Source of the DNA: Blautia hydrogenotrophica DSM 10507
Lineage (GTDB): Bacteria > Bacillota > Clostridia > Lachnospirales > Lachnospiraceae
DNA length: 64,000 nt
Direction of reading: 5' to 3'
Assembly (NCBI RefSeq): GCF_034356035.1
Contig: NZ_CP136423.1
Span: 930,001-994,000 of the forward strand
Part shown: in pieces, positions 17,200-25,195 of the stretch
How positions within the stretch are numbered: the first letter of the stretch is position 1
How the letters are laid out: each line of letters starts with the position of its first letter
Position numbers and translations under genes: made by a program
Notes under the pieces: generated by a model
What the model was told of the DNA's origin: nothing
Database searches by the model: none
The model's input: only the letters and a program-made list of their open reading frames with translations

Positions 17200-17532
17200 A
17201 TGTCTATCATTAATATTCATAAAAGTAATTTTCAAAGAGAAGTGATGAACTCAGATAAACCGGTTCTTTTAGATTTTTGGGCTCCCTGGTGTGGCCCATG
17301 CCGCAGGGTAACTCCGATTATAGAAGAAATTTCCAATGAACGGTCCGATATCAAGGTGTGTAAGGTCAATGTAGATGAAGAACCGGAATTGGCCGGAGAG
17401 TTCGGAATTATGAGCATTCCTACATTAGTAACGGTGAAGAATGGACAGGTTGTCGGTCAAACGGTGGGTGCGAGGCCGAAAAATATGATTTTAGAAATGC
17501 TACAAGGAGGTGCAGAAAATGGGACTTTTTGA
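17200..17532 (+). CDS. Thioredoxin
   Basis: 110 residues with the WCGPC redox motif (Cys31, Cys34) in FWAPWCGPCRR and the cis-Pro loop GIMSIPTLVTVKNG. It is a general disulfide reductase; here it opens an operon with rhodaneses and a CoA-disulfide reductase, so sulfane-sulfur or persulfide handling is a sensible specific role. ATG 17200 has AAGGAGG upstream. Its 3' end overlaps the next gene by 14 bases. The trxA name is not given because several thioredoxins usually exist per genome. Confidence 0.93.
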   Translation: MSIINIHKSNFQREVMNSDKPVLLDFWAPWCGPCRRVTPIIEEISNERSDIKVCKVNVDEEPELAGEFGIMSIPTLVTVKNGQVVGQTVGARPKNMILEMLQGGAENGTF

Positions 17533-17839
17533 TTTCTTTAGGCAACCAGATATTGACCAGGGGGTAAGAGAGTACCAGGCGGATTCCGGTGCAGTGTTGC
17601 TGGATGTACGAACTGGCCAGGAGTACAACGAAGGCCATATTCCCGGCAGTAAAAATATACCGTTGCAGGATATTGGCAAGGTTGCATCTATAATCACGGG
17701 GAAAGAGACCCCCTTGTATGTATACTGTCACTCTGGGGCTAGAAGCCGTCAGGCGTTCTTAGCGCTGCAGCGTATGGGATATACCAATGTAGTCAATATC
17801 GGCGGAATCGCCTCATATTCAGGAAAGGTGGAAGTATGA
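17519..17839 (+). CDS. Single-domain rhodanese-like protein
   Basis: 106 residues. Rhodanese fold with LLDVRTGQEYNEGHIPGSKN and the active-site loop YCHSGARSRQA carrying the persulfide-forming Cys. It transfers sulfane sulfur between carriers. ATG 17519 is chosen over GTG 17510 because it sits after AAGGAGG TGCAGAAA. It overlaps the thioredoxin stop and ends one base before the next gene, so translation is coupled. Confidence 0.92.
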   Translation: MGLFDFFRQPDIDQGVREYQADSGAVLLDVRTGQEYNEGHIPGSKNIPLQDIGKVASIITGKETPLYVYCHSGARSRQAFLALQRMGYTNVVNIGGIASYSGKVEV

Positions 17840-17840
17840 T

Positions 17841-19532
17841 ATGAAGGTTGTCATTGTAGGTGGAGTGGCGGCAGGAGCGACAGCTGCGGCCCGCATTCGA
17901 AGATTAGATGAAAATGCTGAGATTGTGGTGTTTGAGCGATCAGGGTATATTTCCTATGCTAACTGTGGCCTGCCTTATTATATCGGAGGTGTGATCGAAG
18001 ACCCTGAGGACCTGACTCTTCAGACACCGGAGAGTTTTTATTCCCGGTTTCGGATAAAGATGAAAATACATCATGAAGTTACTGCGATTGACCCCGGTTC
18101 TAAGAAGGTATCTGTAAAAAATTTAGAAACTGGGGAAGCGTTTGAAGAGAGCTATGATAAGTTGATTCTTTCACCAGGGGCGAGGGCAGCCCAGCCTGAA
18201 ATTCCAGGAGTGGGACTTGAAAGGGTATTTACCATGCGCACAGTGGAAGATACTTTTCGCATCAAAGAATATATCAGTCAATATCGGCCGAAATCAGCAG
18301 TGCTGGCGGGAGGTGGGTTTATTGGACTGGAATTGGCAGAAAATCTAAGAGAGCTTGGAATGAAAGTTACCATTGTACAGAGACCTAGACAGCTAATGAG
18401 TCCTTTTGATTCGGATATGGCCTCTTTCATTCACAATGAAGTGCGCAGGCACGGTGTAGAGCTGAAATTGGGGTATACGGTGGAAGGTTTTGAGGAAAGA
18501 GACAGTGGTGTGGACGTACTCTTGAAGGATTCAAAGCCCCTCCATGCGGATATGGTGATTCTTGCGATTGGGGTTGTTCCCGATACCCATCTGGCAAAGG
18601 CGGCTGGACTGGAACTGGGAATCAAAGGGAGTATTGTGGTCAATGAAAGAATGGAGACTTCTGTTTCGGATATCTATGCGGCGGGAGACGCGGTTCAGGT
18701 AAAACACTATGTTACGGGAACGGATGCCTTGATTTCATTGGCAGGACCTGCCAATAAACAGGGGAGAATTATCGCGGACAATATCTGCGGCGGCGACAGC
18801 TGTTATTTAGGCTCTCAGGGCAGTTCTGTCATCAAGGTTTTTGATCTGACCGCGGCTGTCACAGGCATCAATGAGACTAACGCAAAAAAAGCAGGACTGG
18901 ATACGGACACGGTGATTTTATCTCCTATGAACCATGCCGGTTATTACCCGGGAGGCAAAGTAATGACCATAAAATTGGTCTTTGAAAAGGAGACTTACCG
19001 ATTGCTGGGAGCGCAGATTGTGGGTTATGAAGGGGTTGACAAACGGATAGATGTGCTGGCTGTTTCCATCCATGCTGGTCTGAAAGCTACGCAGCTCAAA
19101 GATTTAGAACTTGCCTATGCTCCTCCATATTCCTCAGCAAAAGACCCAGTCAATATGGCAGGGTTTATGGTTGACAATATATCCAAAGGTAGGCTGAAGC
19201 AATGGCATTTGGAAGAGGCCGCTTTGCTGCCACGTGATGGCAGCGCAGTACTGCTGGATACCAGGACCGCAGAGGAATTTGCCAGGGGCCATATCGACGG
19301 GTTCCAGAATATTCCGGTGGACGAGCTGAGGGAGCGTCTGGGAGAGATTGAGAGAGACAAGCCCGTCTATGTAATCTGCCAAAGCGGCCTGCGAAGCTAT
19401 ATAGCTGTCCGGATTCTGGAGGGAAACGGCTATGAAGCCTATAATTTTTCAGGAGGATTCCGTTTCTACGACGCGGTGATGAATGACCGCTGCCTGATCG
19501 AGACGGCGGCCGCCTGCGGAATGGACGGGTAG
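17841..19532 (+). CDS. CoA-disulfide reductase with C-terminal rhodanese domain (CoADR-RHD)
   Basis: 563 residues. The flavin-dependent oxidoreductase part (about 1-440) has the FAD motif VGGVAAGATAAARIRR, the catalytic Cys42 in SYANCGLPYY, the NAD site LAGGGFIGLELAENL and the second FAD block DIYAAGDAV. A rhodanese domain (about 450-540) follows, with active Cys513 in ICQSGLRSY. Characterised enzymes of this architecture reduce CoA persulfide, polysulfide or CoA disulfide with NAD(P)H. Together with the upstream rhodanese and thioredoxin it should reduce sulfane sulfur to sulfide or protect CoA thiols. Confidence 0.94.
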   Translation: MKVVIVGGVAAGATAAARIRRLDENAEIVVFERSGYISYANCGLPYYIGGVIEDPEDLTLQTPESFYSRFRIKMKIHHEVTAIDPGSKKVSVKNLETGEAFEESYDKLILSPGARAAQPEIPGVGLERVFTMRTVEDTFRIKEYISQYRPKSAVLAGGGFIGLELAENLRELGMKVTIVQRPRQLMSPFDSDMASFIHNEVRRHGVELKLGYTVEGFEERDSGVDVLLKDSKPLHADMVILAIGVVPDTHLAKAAGLELGIKGSIVVNERMETSVSDIYAAGDAVQVKHYVTGTDALISLAGPANKQGRIIADNICGGDSCYLGSQGSSVIKVFDLTAAVTGINETNAKKAGLDTDTVILSPMNHAGYYPGGKVMTIKLVFEKETYRLLGAQIVGYEGVDKRIDVLAVSIHAGLKATQLKDLELAYAPPYSSAKDPVNMAGFMVDNISKGRLKQWHLEEAALLPRDGSAVLLDTRTAEEFARGHIDGFQNIPVDELRERLGEIERDKPVYVICQSGLRSYIAVRILEGNGYEAYNFSGGFRFYDAVMNDRCLIETAAACGMDG

Positions 19533-19589
19533 AAGGTTTTGAGAAAGCTTTTAGGGCTGTTTTGCCGCTGCGAATCAGGAGACATTTTA

Positions 19590-19799
19590 ATGAGTATAAA
19601 GAAAAGACGGAAAAGGGCTGTTGTAGATGAGAAAACATGCGTTGCTTGTGGGTGTTGTGTGAAGGTATGCCCGAAAAAGGCAATCGAAGTTATCAGAGGA
19701 ATCACAGCGAGGGTGAATGCGGAAAAATGTGTCGGATGCGGTAAATGTAAGAAGGAATGTCCGGCTTCAGTCATTGAAATCCAGGAGGCGGCAGTATGA
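19590..19799 (+). CDS. 2[4Fe-4S] ferredoxin
   Basis: 69 residues with two cluster motifs, CVACGCCVKVCPKKA and CVGCGKCKKECPASV, the classic bacterial ferredoxin arrangement. It carries single low-potential electrons. ATG 19590 is favoured (AGGAG before it) over an in-frame upstream start at 19539 that would add a Cys-bearing tail. It overlaps the next gene by four bases (ATGA), pairing it with the membrane Fe-S protein. Confidence 0.9.
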   Translation: MSIKKRRKRAVVDEKTCVACGCCVKVCPKKAIEVIRGITARVNAEKCVGCGKCKKECPASVIEIQEAAV

Positions 19800-20371
19800 A
19801 GAGAAAGTGGTATGATTATCTGTGGATTTTGTCACTGACATATCTGGCTTTGGGATTCTTTAATATTCTTTTTGCATGGCTGGGGCTGCTTTGCTTTTTT
19901 ATTCCTATTTTGATTTCTGTCACAGTGGGAACCAAGGGGTATTGTAATCGGTATTGCGGCAGAGGGCAGCTGTTTTCACTTCTGGGCGGGAGATTTGGAT
20001 TTTCACGCAAAAAGGATATCCCGAAATGGATGAAGAGCAGAGGATTTCGGTATGGTTTTCTGGTATTTTTCTTTCTTATGTTTTTCCAGATGCTTTGGAA
20101 TACATATTTAGTATTTGCGGGAACTCAGGATTTAAGACAGATGGTTACTCTGCTGTGGACCTTTCAGGTACCGTGGCACTGGGCATATCATGGTACCTTG
20201 TTTCATGCCGGTGCGGCTCAGTTTGCTTTTGGTTTTTACAGTGTGATGCTGACTTCTACTGTGCTGGGAATTGTTACAATGATCCTGTTCAAGCCGCGAA
20301 GCTGGTGTGTTTACTGTCCTATGGGAACAATGACCCAATTAATCTGCAAGGTGAAGAATAGAAAACTATAA
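19796..20371 (+). CDS. Membrane 4Fe-4S protein (NapH/CcoG-like)
   Basis: 191 residues with four hydrophobic segments (about 8-42, 78-100, 125-140, 148-170) and cysteine pairs in YCNRYCGRGQ and WCVYCPMGTMTQLIC, the polyferredoxin-like pattern of NapH/YccM/CcoG relatives. It probably passes electrons between the ferredoxin and the membrane. It is the last gene of the thioredoxin-rhodanese-CoADR operon, so the unit may link NAD(P)H-driven sulfur reduction to a membrane electron acceptor. The exact partner is unknown. Confidence 0.82.
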   Translation: MKRKWYDYLWILSLTYLALGFFNILFAWLGLLCFFIPILISVTVGTKGYCNRYCGRGQLFSLLGGRFGFSRKKDIPKWMKSRGFRYGFLVFFFLMFFQMLWNTYLVFAGTQDLRQMVTLLWTFQVPWHWAYHGTLFHAGAAQFAFGFYSVMLTSTVLGIVTMILFKPRSWCVYCPMGTMTQLICKVKNRKL

Positions 20372-20387
20372 AATATAAGAAACACAT

Positions 20388-20457
20388 GACCGCATTGCGG
20401 CGGAGATGAAAATGCTGCTGATGCAGCTCGCCGCAGGCGGAGCAGGATTCTTTTTTA
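20388..20457 (+). terminator. Repeat-type terminator after the redox operon (short family member)
   Basis: GACCGCATTGCGGCGGA, ATGCTGCTGATGCAGC and CGCCGCAGGCGG hairpin arms followed by GCAGGATTCTTTTTT. It shares the core GCGGCGG...CCGCCGCAGGCGGA...AGGATTCTTTTTT with 22571-22721 and 45545-45692. It abuts the 3' end of the convergent Crp-family gene. Confidence 0.7.
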
Positions 20458-21114
20458 TGGGTTCTGTAATTGTTCTAGTTTTTTTCTGTCCAAAATCACA
20501 ATAGTACCGCGGGAGAGCTGGACGATGCCCTCATTTTGAAAATACCGGAGCATTCTGGTTATGACTTCCCTGTGAGATCCCAAGTGTTTCGCGATGGTCT
20601 CATGGGTGATTTTCAGTTCACTGGCTTGTTCGATGGAAGACTCCTCCAGAAGAAAGGCTGCCACACGTTTGTCCAGACTCTTCCACAGAATTTGTTCCAG
20701 AAGCCACATGACATCGGAAAACCGGCTGGCCATCAGCTCATTGGTGTAGTTCGCCACGGGCGCGGACTGTTCCATGATGTTTTTGTAGACCTCTGCCGGT
20801 ATGACCCAAAGCTCCGTATCTTTTTCAGCTTCAATAATTACTTCAAATTGGATAGAACGCATGATGCAGGAGGCAGAGAGCAGACATATATCCATATCGA
20901 ATAGGCGGTAGATTGTGATCTCCCGCCCTTCGTCAGACAGAATGTAAGCTCGAAGCTGCCCTGATTTAATGAGAAACAGCCCTGCACAGTCTGCGTTTCC
21001 ATTGTGAAGAAGCGTTCCTTTTTTGACTTTTTGGGCGTTCAGGCTGCCGAGTATTTGATTTTTTTGAATCGTATTCAGTTGATTCCATACTGGAAAAATA
21101 TTTTGAAAATCCAT
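20455..21114 (-). CDS. Crp/Fnr-family transcriptional regulator
   Basis: 219 residues: cyclic-nucleotide-binding-like beta roll (about 10-120), a dimer helix, and a C-terminal HTH (ITHETIAKHLGSHREVITRM). The N-terminus lacks the Fnr cysteine cluster, so it is not an oxygen-sensing FNR. ATG 21114 is preferred to 21138 because AGGGA precedes it and a TATACT -10 box overlaps the longer form. It is convergent with the thioredoxin-CoADR operon, whose promoter has a fitting GTGA-N5-TCAC site. A related half-site (ATGTCAATCACA, 21163-21174) overlaps its own promoter. Local control is an inference. Confidence 0.9.
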   Translation of the reverse strand: MDFQNIFPVWNQLNTIQKNQILGSLNAQKVKKGTLLHNGNADCAGLFLIKSGQLRAYILSDEGREITIYRLFDMDICLLSASCIMRSIQFEVIIEAEKDTELWVIPAEVYKNIMEQSAPVANYTNELMASRFSDVMWLLEQILWKSLDKRVAAFLLEESSIEQASELKITHETIAKHLGSHREVITRMLRYFQNEGIVQLSRGTIVILDRKKLEQLQNP

Positions 21115-21389
21115 ATCAATCCCTGCCTTTTGATACAATCAGTATAGTTTGCTTTAGAGCAGATGTCAATCACAAGTCCGTTGTCTGGACAGGCACGTAT
21201 ATTAAAAATATATTGTTGTTTGTGCTGTTTACAGTGGTCTGCCGAAATTTATTTCGATTGTCTGCGGCGATGAAAGTGAATTTTTTCAGATGGTATTGTC
21301 AGAAAGACGGGTTGAAAGTATAATGTCTGTATTGAAGAGACATTTATTTGTTCGAGAGATTAGAGCATTTTTTTCGGAGGTGGAACAAA

Positions 21390-22373
21390 GTGGCAGGGAT
21401 TAAGGATGTGGCCAAGAGAGCGCGTGTCGGTGTGGGGACAGTATCCCGGATGCTGAACGATAGCGGCTATGTGGCTGAGGGAACCAGGGAAAAGATTGAG
21501 ATTGCTATGAAAGAACTGAATTATACTCCCAATGAACTTGCCAGAAATCTATATCATAAGCGGACAGGGATTATTGCGGTTCTTGTCCCGAATGTGTCGA
21601 ATCCTTTTTTCTCAGAGTTTGTCGATCACGTGGAGGCTGAGCTATACGAAACCGGATTTAAGATGATGCTCTGCAATGCGGCAAAGGCATGCAGCGCAGA
21701 GCGCGAGTATCTGGATATGCTGAATCGTCACATTGTGGATGGGGTGATTACAGGAGTCCACTCTCTGGATGTGGAAGAGTACAAAAAGATTCATAAGCCT
21801 ATTGTAGCCTTGGATAGATATCTGGGAGAGCATATTCCAGTGGTAGCAGTCGACCATAAGGAAGGTGGTCGTTTGGCAGCAGAGACACTGATTGATTGTG
21901 GATGCAGAAAAATTCTGCATTTTAAAGGTGCGACAGCGGTGAAATCCCCCTATCATGACAGGCACTATGAGTTTGAGCGTGTTATGAAGAAGAATCAGGT
22001 AGAAACCTATTCATATGAACTGGAATGGAATCGTTTTGATTCTGAGTATTATCGAGAAGTCGTCGCAGATGTGTTTTCGAAAGAAATTGATTTCGACGGT
22101 GTATTTGCGGTAGACGAATTGGCCATTGAATGTATGAATGAGGCGATACGGAGACATTTCAAAGTGCCCCGGGACGTGAAGTTTGTCGCTTATGACGGGA
22201 CTTTTATCACGGAGATGGTGGAGCCTAAGATGACGGCTGTTGTACAGCCGATTGCCAGCCTTGCAAAAGAGTCTGTGCGGTTGTTAAATGAGCTGATAGG
22301 CGGAAGAGAATATAAAAATAAGCGGGTTGTTCTAGGCGTACAGATCAGAAAGGGAAATACTACAATTTCTTAA
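21390..22373 (+). CDS. LacI-family repressor of the fructan/sucrose-type operon
   Basis: 327 residues: N-terminal LacI HTH (GIKDVAKRARVGVGTVSRML) with hinge helix (NELARNLYHKRTG) and a periplasmic-binding-protein-like effector domain. GTG 21390 is the start: GGAGGTGG lies six bases upstream and the HTH begins at once, while the longer in-frame start adds unrelated residues. It stands directly upstream of twin palindromic operators and the ABC/GH32/PfkB/GH91 genes, so it should be their repressor, released by a sugar or sugar phosphate. Confidence 0.93.
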   Translation: MAGIKDVAKRARVGVGTVSRMLNDSGYVAEGTREKIEIAMKELNYTPNELARNLYHKRTGIIAVLVPNVSNPFFSEFVDHVEAELYETGFKMMLCNAAKACSAEREYLDMLNRHIVDGVITGVHSLDVEEYKKIHKPIVALDRYLGEHIPVVAVDHKEGGRLAAETLIDCGCRKILHFKGATAVKSPYHDRHYEFERVMKKNQVETYSYELEWNRFDSEYYREVVADVFSKEIDFDGVFAVDELAIECMNEAIRRHFKVPRDVKFVAYDGTFITEMVEPKMTAVVQPIASLAKESVRLLNELIGGREYKNKRVVLGVQIRKGNTTIS

Positions 22374-22446
22374 TGAGAATTGCACAAAATGATATGTATA
22401 TTATCTGGTATATTGCACAAAGTGTAGAGAAATAAGTAAAAATACA

Positions 22447-22474
22447 TTGACAAACAGGACATAAGTAATATAAT
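22447..22474 (+). promoter_or_regulatory. Consensus sigma-A promoter upstream of the sugar operon
   Basis: TTGACA (22447-22452) and TATAAT (22469-22474), both perfect, with a 16-base spacer. The start near 22481 lies about 35 bases ahead of the first LacI-type operator. Confidence 0.75.
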
Positions 22475-22515
22475 GAAATTGTAAAGAGGATTTCTCTTTA
22501 TTTGTTTTTAAACTT

Positions 22516-22535
22516 ATGTGGAACGCGTTCCACAT
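22516..22535. promoter_or_regulatory. LacI-type operator 1 (20-bp perfect palindrome)
   Basis: ATGTGGAACGCGTTCCACAT is its own reverse complement, with the central CG typical of LacI-family sites. It is downstream of the promoter, so repression would be by roadblock. Confidence 0.8.
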
Positions 22536-22551
22536 ATTTTTAGAGCAGATA

Positions 22552-22565
22552 TGGAACGCGTTCCA
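22552..22565. promoter_or_regulatory. LacI-type operator 2
   Basis: TGGAACGCGTTCCA repeats the core of operator 1. Centre-to-centre spacing is 33 bp, about three helical turns, so two repressor dimers would sit on the same DNA face. Confidence 0.78.
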
Positions 22566-22570
22566 CATTT

Positions 22571-22721
22571 GTTGTGTAAATAAGAAAAGCCTTGTCACGC
22601 TAATGCGCGAAAGTCTTTTCCTAATTACACAAACGTTTCGCGTGGATCGCACTGCGGCGGAGTGAAAGATGGCGCTTTGCGCCCCGCCGCAGGCGGAGAA
22701 TCCTGCAAGCAGGATTCTTTT
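22571..22721 (+). repeat. ~150-bp hairpin repeat ending in a terminator, inside the operon leader
   Basis: A first stem (GTTGTGTAA...TTACACAAAC, with CTTGTCACGCTAATGCG in the loop) is followed by GCGGCGG/CCGCCGC arms and a last hairpin GAATCCTGC-AA-GCAGGATTC with TTTTTT. It matches 45545-45692 closely along its full length. Here it lies between the promoter/operators and the first structural gene. The 22722-22968 stretch after it holds another possible promoter (TATAAA near 22803) but no gene. Confidence 0.75.
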
Positions 22722-22968
22722 TTATAAAAGCAGAATATGATGAACCATTCCAAAATATTTAGATAGAAATTTTGGACGGTATTTTGGAAAAGGGACATTA
22801 TATAAATTCCGTATGCAGCTCCAGCGTGATTTCAGAAGGGCTTCGGGCAGTGAATGAACGTGGACAGACAAGCACTGCTTGCAGTAAAATGAATGTCTGA
22901 GAGAGAGATGGGGAATAAATTATGGAAACGGAATCACAACAATTTATAAGACGAAAGGGAGGACAAGA

Positions 22969-24198
22969 ATGAAAAAGAAGATTCTAAGTGTTTTGCTGGC
23001 GGCAGCAATGGTGGGAACAATGGCGTCTGGATGCGGTTCAAAGGAAGAAGAGCAGGCACAAAAAGGTGATGGAAACAGCATCACAGTCTTGGTGGAGAGC
23101 GGCTCTCCTGCAGAGGCTCTGGCAAAGGAGACAGCGGCAGCTTTTGAGGAAGAGACTGGCTGTGAGGTTGTAGTGGATGCGGTTGCCTATACTGGAATGT
23201 ATGATAAGCTTTCTACAGAGATCAAGGCAAAACAGGCTGCGCACGATGTGGCATGTATGGATGTGGTATGGCTGGCAGCATTTGCCGATGCCATCGAACC
23301 GGTGACTGGGGCAGACACGAGCGATTTTCTTCCGACTTTGGAAGACAGCGGTACGATCGACGGAAATCTTCTTGGATATCCGATGTGGGTAAACTCGAAG
23401 ATACTGATATACAGAAAAGATCTGATTCCTGAGGAGAAGGTTCCAAAGACCTGGGAAGAGTATCAAAACCTGGCCAAAGAACTGACGACAGAGGAGATGA
23501 CTGGTACAACGGTATTTGGTAGTGGTTCTGATGGTGTGTGTTCTTTCCTTGACTTCGCCTGCCAAGCTGGTGCAGAGGGGTTGATTTTTGACGAGGATGG
23601 CAACGTGAACATTACAGATCAGGCTTATGTGGATGCTCTGAACTTTATGGTGGAGAATGCGAATGCGGATTATACTCCAGACGATTCTCTGTCTACAGCA
23701 GCTACAGAGTCTCAGGAGCTGTTTACCAATGGAAAGATTGCAATGCAGCTGAACTGGAGTCATCAGTATCCGGCGGCAGTGGAAGCTCTCGGAGAAGATA
23801 AAGTCGGCTGTGCGCCAATGATCGCAGGAGATGCCGGTATCGGAGCGACGACTGGCCCATGGTATGAGTGTGTGATGAAGAGCTCTGAAAATAAAGAGAT
23901 GGCACAGAAGTATGTGGAGTTCATGTATGACCACAATGCTGACTACATGGATTTGACGCTGAAGATTGCGGGCAGAACTTCCGTATATGAGGAGGCAGCA
24001 AAAGAACCGGGCAATGAGCACACTACAGCAGTTTTAGAGACTCTGGGCGCTGAGCAGTCTCAGCCAAGACCTATGGTAAGCACCTGGCCTCAGATTGAAG
24101 AAGTTCTGACTGGAGTCGTAGAGTCCTGTCTGGGCGGAGCAGATGTAGAGGAAACTTTGGAGACGGCAAAGACTGAAATTGAGACGATAGGCAAATAA
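22969..24198 (+). CDS. Sugar ABC transporter substrate-binding lipoprotein
   Basis: 409 residues. Lipoprotein signal peptide with lipobox ASGC (acylated Cys22), an acidic linker, then a family-1 solute-binding fold (GNSITVLVESGSPAEALAKE, YDKLSTEIKAKQAAHDVACM, GKIAMQLNWSHQYPAAVEAL). It would be anchored outside the membrane and feed the two permeases downstream. ATG 22969 follows GGGAGG. The ligand is not readable. Its company (GH32, fructokinase, GH91) suggests a fructose-containing di- or oligosaccharide. No ATPase gene is in the operon, so a shared MsmK-type ATPase elsewhere is expected. Confidence 0.93.
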   Translation: MKKKILSVLLAAAMVGTMASGCGSKEEEQAQKGDGNSITVLVESGSPAEALAKETAAAFEEETGCEVVVDAVAYTGMYDKLSTEIKAKQAAHDVACMDVVWLAAFADAIEPVTGADTSDFLPTLEDSGTIDGNLLGYPMWVNSKILIYRKDLIPEEKVPKTWEEYQNLAKELTTEEMTGTTVFGSGSDGVCSFLDFACQAGAEGLIFDEDGNVNITDQAYVDALNFMVENANADYTPDDSLSTAATESQELFTNGKIAMQLNWSHQYPAAVEALGEDKVGCAPMIAGDAGIGATTGPWYECVMKSSENKEMAQKYVEFMYDHNADYMDLTLKIAGRTSVYEEAAKEPGNEHTTAVLETLGAEQSQPRPMVSTWPQIEEVLTGVVESCLGGADVEETLETAKTEIETIGK

Positions 24199-24286
24199 TC
24201 ATAAGAAATGAATTGACAGAGGGCGTTCCAGAAAGCGGCAGCTGACAAAAAGGAAGGCCCTCTATTTGAAGAGGTGGTAAGAGAAG

Positions 24287-25171
24287 ATGAGATTGATTTC
24301 GAGAAAAACCTTACTGTTATTCTTTCTGCCGGGCGCCATATTCATGTGTGCGTTTCTTATATATCCGATTATCACAATGGTAATTGACAGTTTCTTTGAA
24401 ATTGGGCTCACGGGAGATAAAACGTTTATTGGACTGGAAAACTATATCCATGCGTTTACAGCCGGCGGTTTTTTGAAGCAGTTGAAAAATACATTGATTT
24501 ACATTGTTGTGGCTGTGGGAGTGGAGACGGTGATCGGCCTGCTGTTCGCGCTGTTTTTTGAACTGAATTATAAAGGGAGTAAAGTTGTCCGTTCCCTTAT
24601 GATGGCGCCTCTTATGATTGCACCACTGGTTGCAGGTCTTACCTGGAAACTGATGATGAGTTCCAGCTTTGGAATTGTCAATGAACTTCTGACAAGAATC
24701 GGAATTTTGTCCAGCAGTAGCGATATTCTCTGGCTGGCTGATGAGAGGTGGTCGCTGCTGGCCTGCTGTATTGCAGATATCTGGCTTACAACACCCTTTA
24801 TGATGCTGATGATACTGGCTGGCCTGCAAGGGCTGGATTCCAGTATGGTAGAGGCGGCCAAAATTGACGGGGCCAATATGTTACAGCAGATTTTCTATGT
24901 GAAGCTTCCGGTGATCAAACCGGTTCTGCTCACAGCGTTGTCTGTGAGAATCATAGATGCTGCAAGGACTTTTGATATTATCTGGGCGATGACGGAGGGC
25001 GGTCCGAATAGTTCCTCTGAGACAATCAGCATTACGATCTATAAGACACTGACGCGTTATAACGATATCGGTTATGCGAGCTCAATGGCAGTAATCTTTA
25101 TCGTAGTTTTAGTGATCTTTACACTGGTATTTATGCAGAGCTTATGGAATCCGAAGAAAAAGAACGGCTAG
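24287..25171 (+). CDS. Sugar ABC transporter permease (MalF/UgpA type)
   Basis: 294 residues with six membrane segments and the EAA loop MVEAAKIDGANMLQQIFYVKLPVIKPVL, which contacts the ATPase. It forms the import channel with the next protein. ATG 24287 is preceded by GAGGTGGTAAGAGA. Spacing of 88 bases after the binding protein leaves room for a GGGCGTTCC-type stem that may lower downstream expression. Confidence 0.92.
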   Translation: MRLISRKTLLLFFLPGAIFMCAFLIYPIITMVIDSFFEIGLTGDKTFIGLENYIHAFTAGGFLKQLKNTLIYIVVAVGVETVIGLLFALFFELNYKGSKVVRSLMMAPLMIAPLVAGLTWKLMMSSSFGIVNELLTRIGILSSSSDILWLADERWSLLACCIADIWLTTPFMMLMILAGLQGLDSSMVEAAKIDGANMLQQIFYVKLPVIKPVLLTALSVRIIDAARTFDIIWAMTEGGPNSSSETISITIYKTLTRYNDIGYASSMAVIFIVVLVIFTLVFMQSLWNPKKKNG

Positions 25172-25195
25172 TTGGTTTGAGAGGAGGCAAAAAGA

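Noticed and set aside
20455..21114. Calling the Crp-family protein FNR
   Set aside because: The N-terminus lacks the cysteine cluster needed for the oxygen-sensing Fe-S centre.
23038..24021. 327-codon open frame on the minus strand inside the binding-protein gene
   Set aside because: It lies wholly within a clear lipoprotein gene on the other strand, has no ribosome site and shows no protein-like motif.
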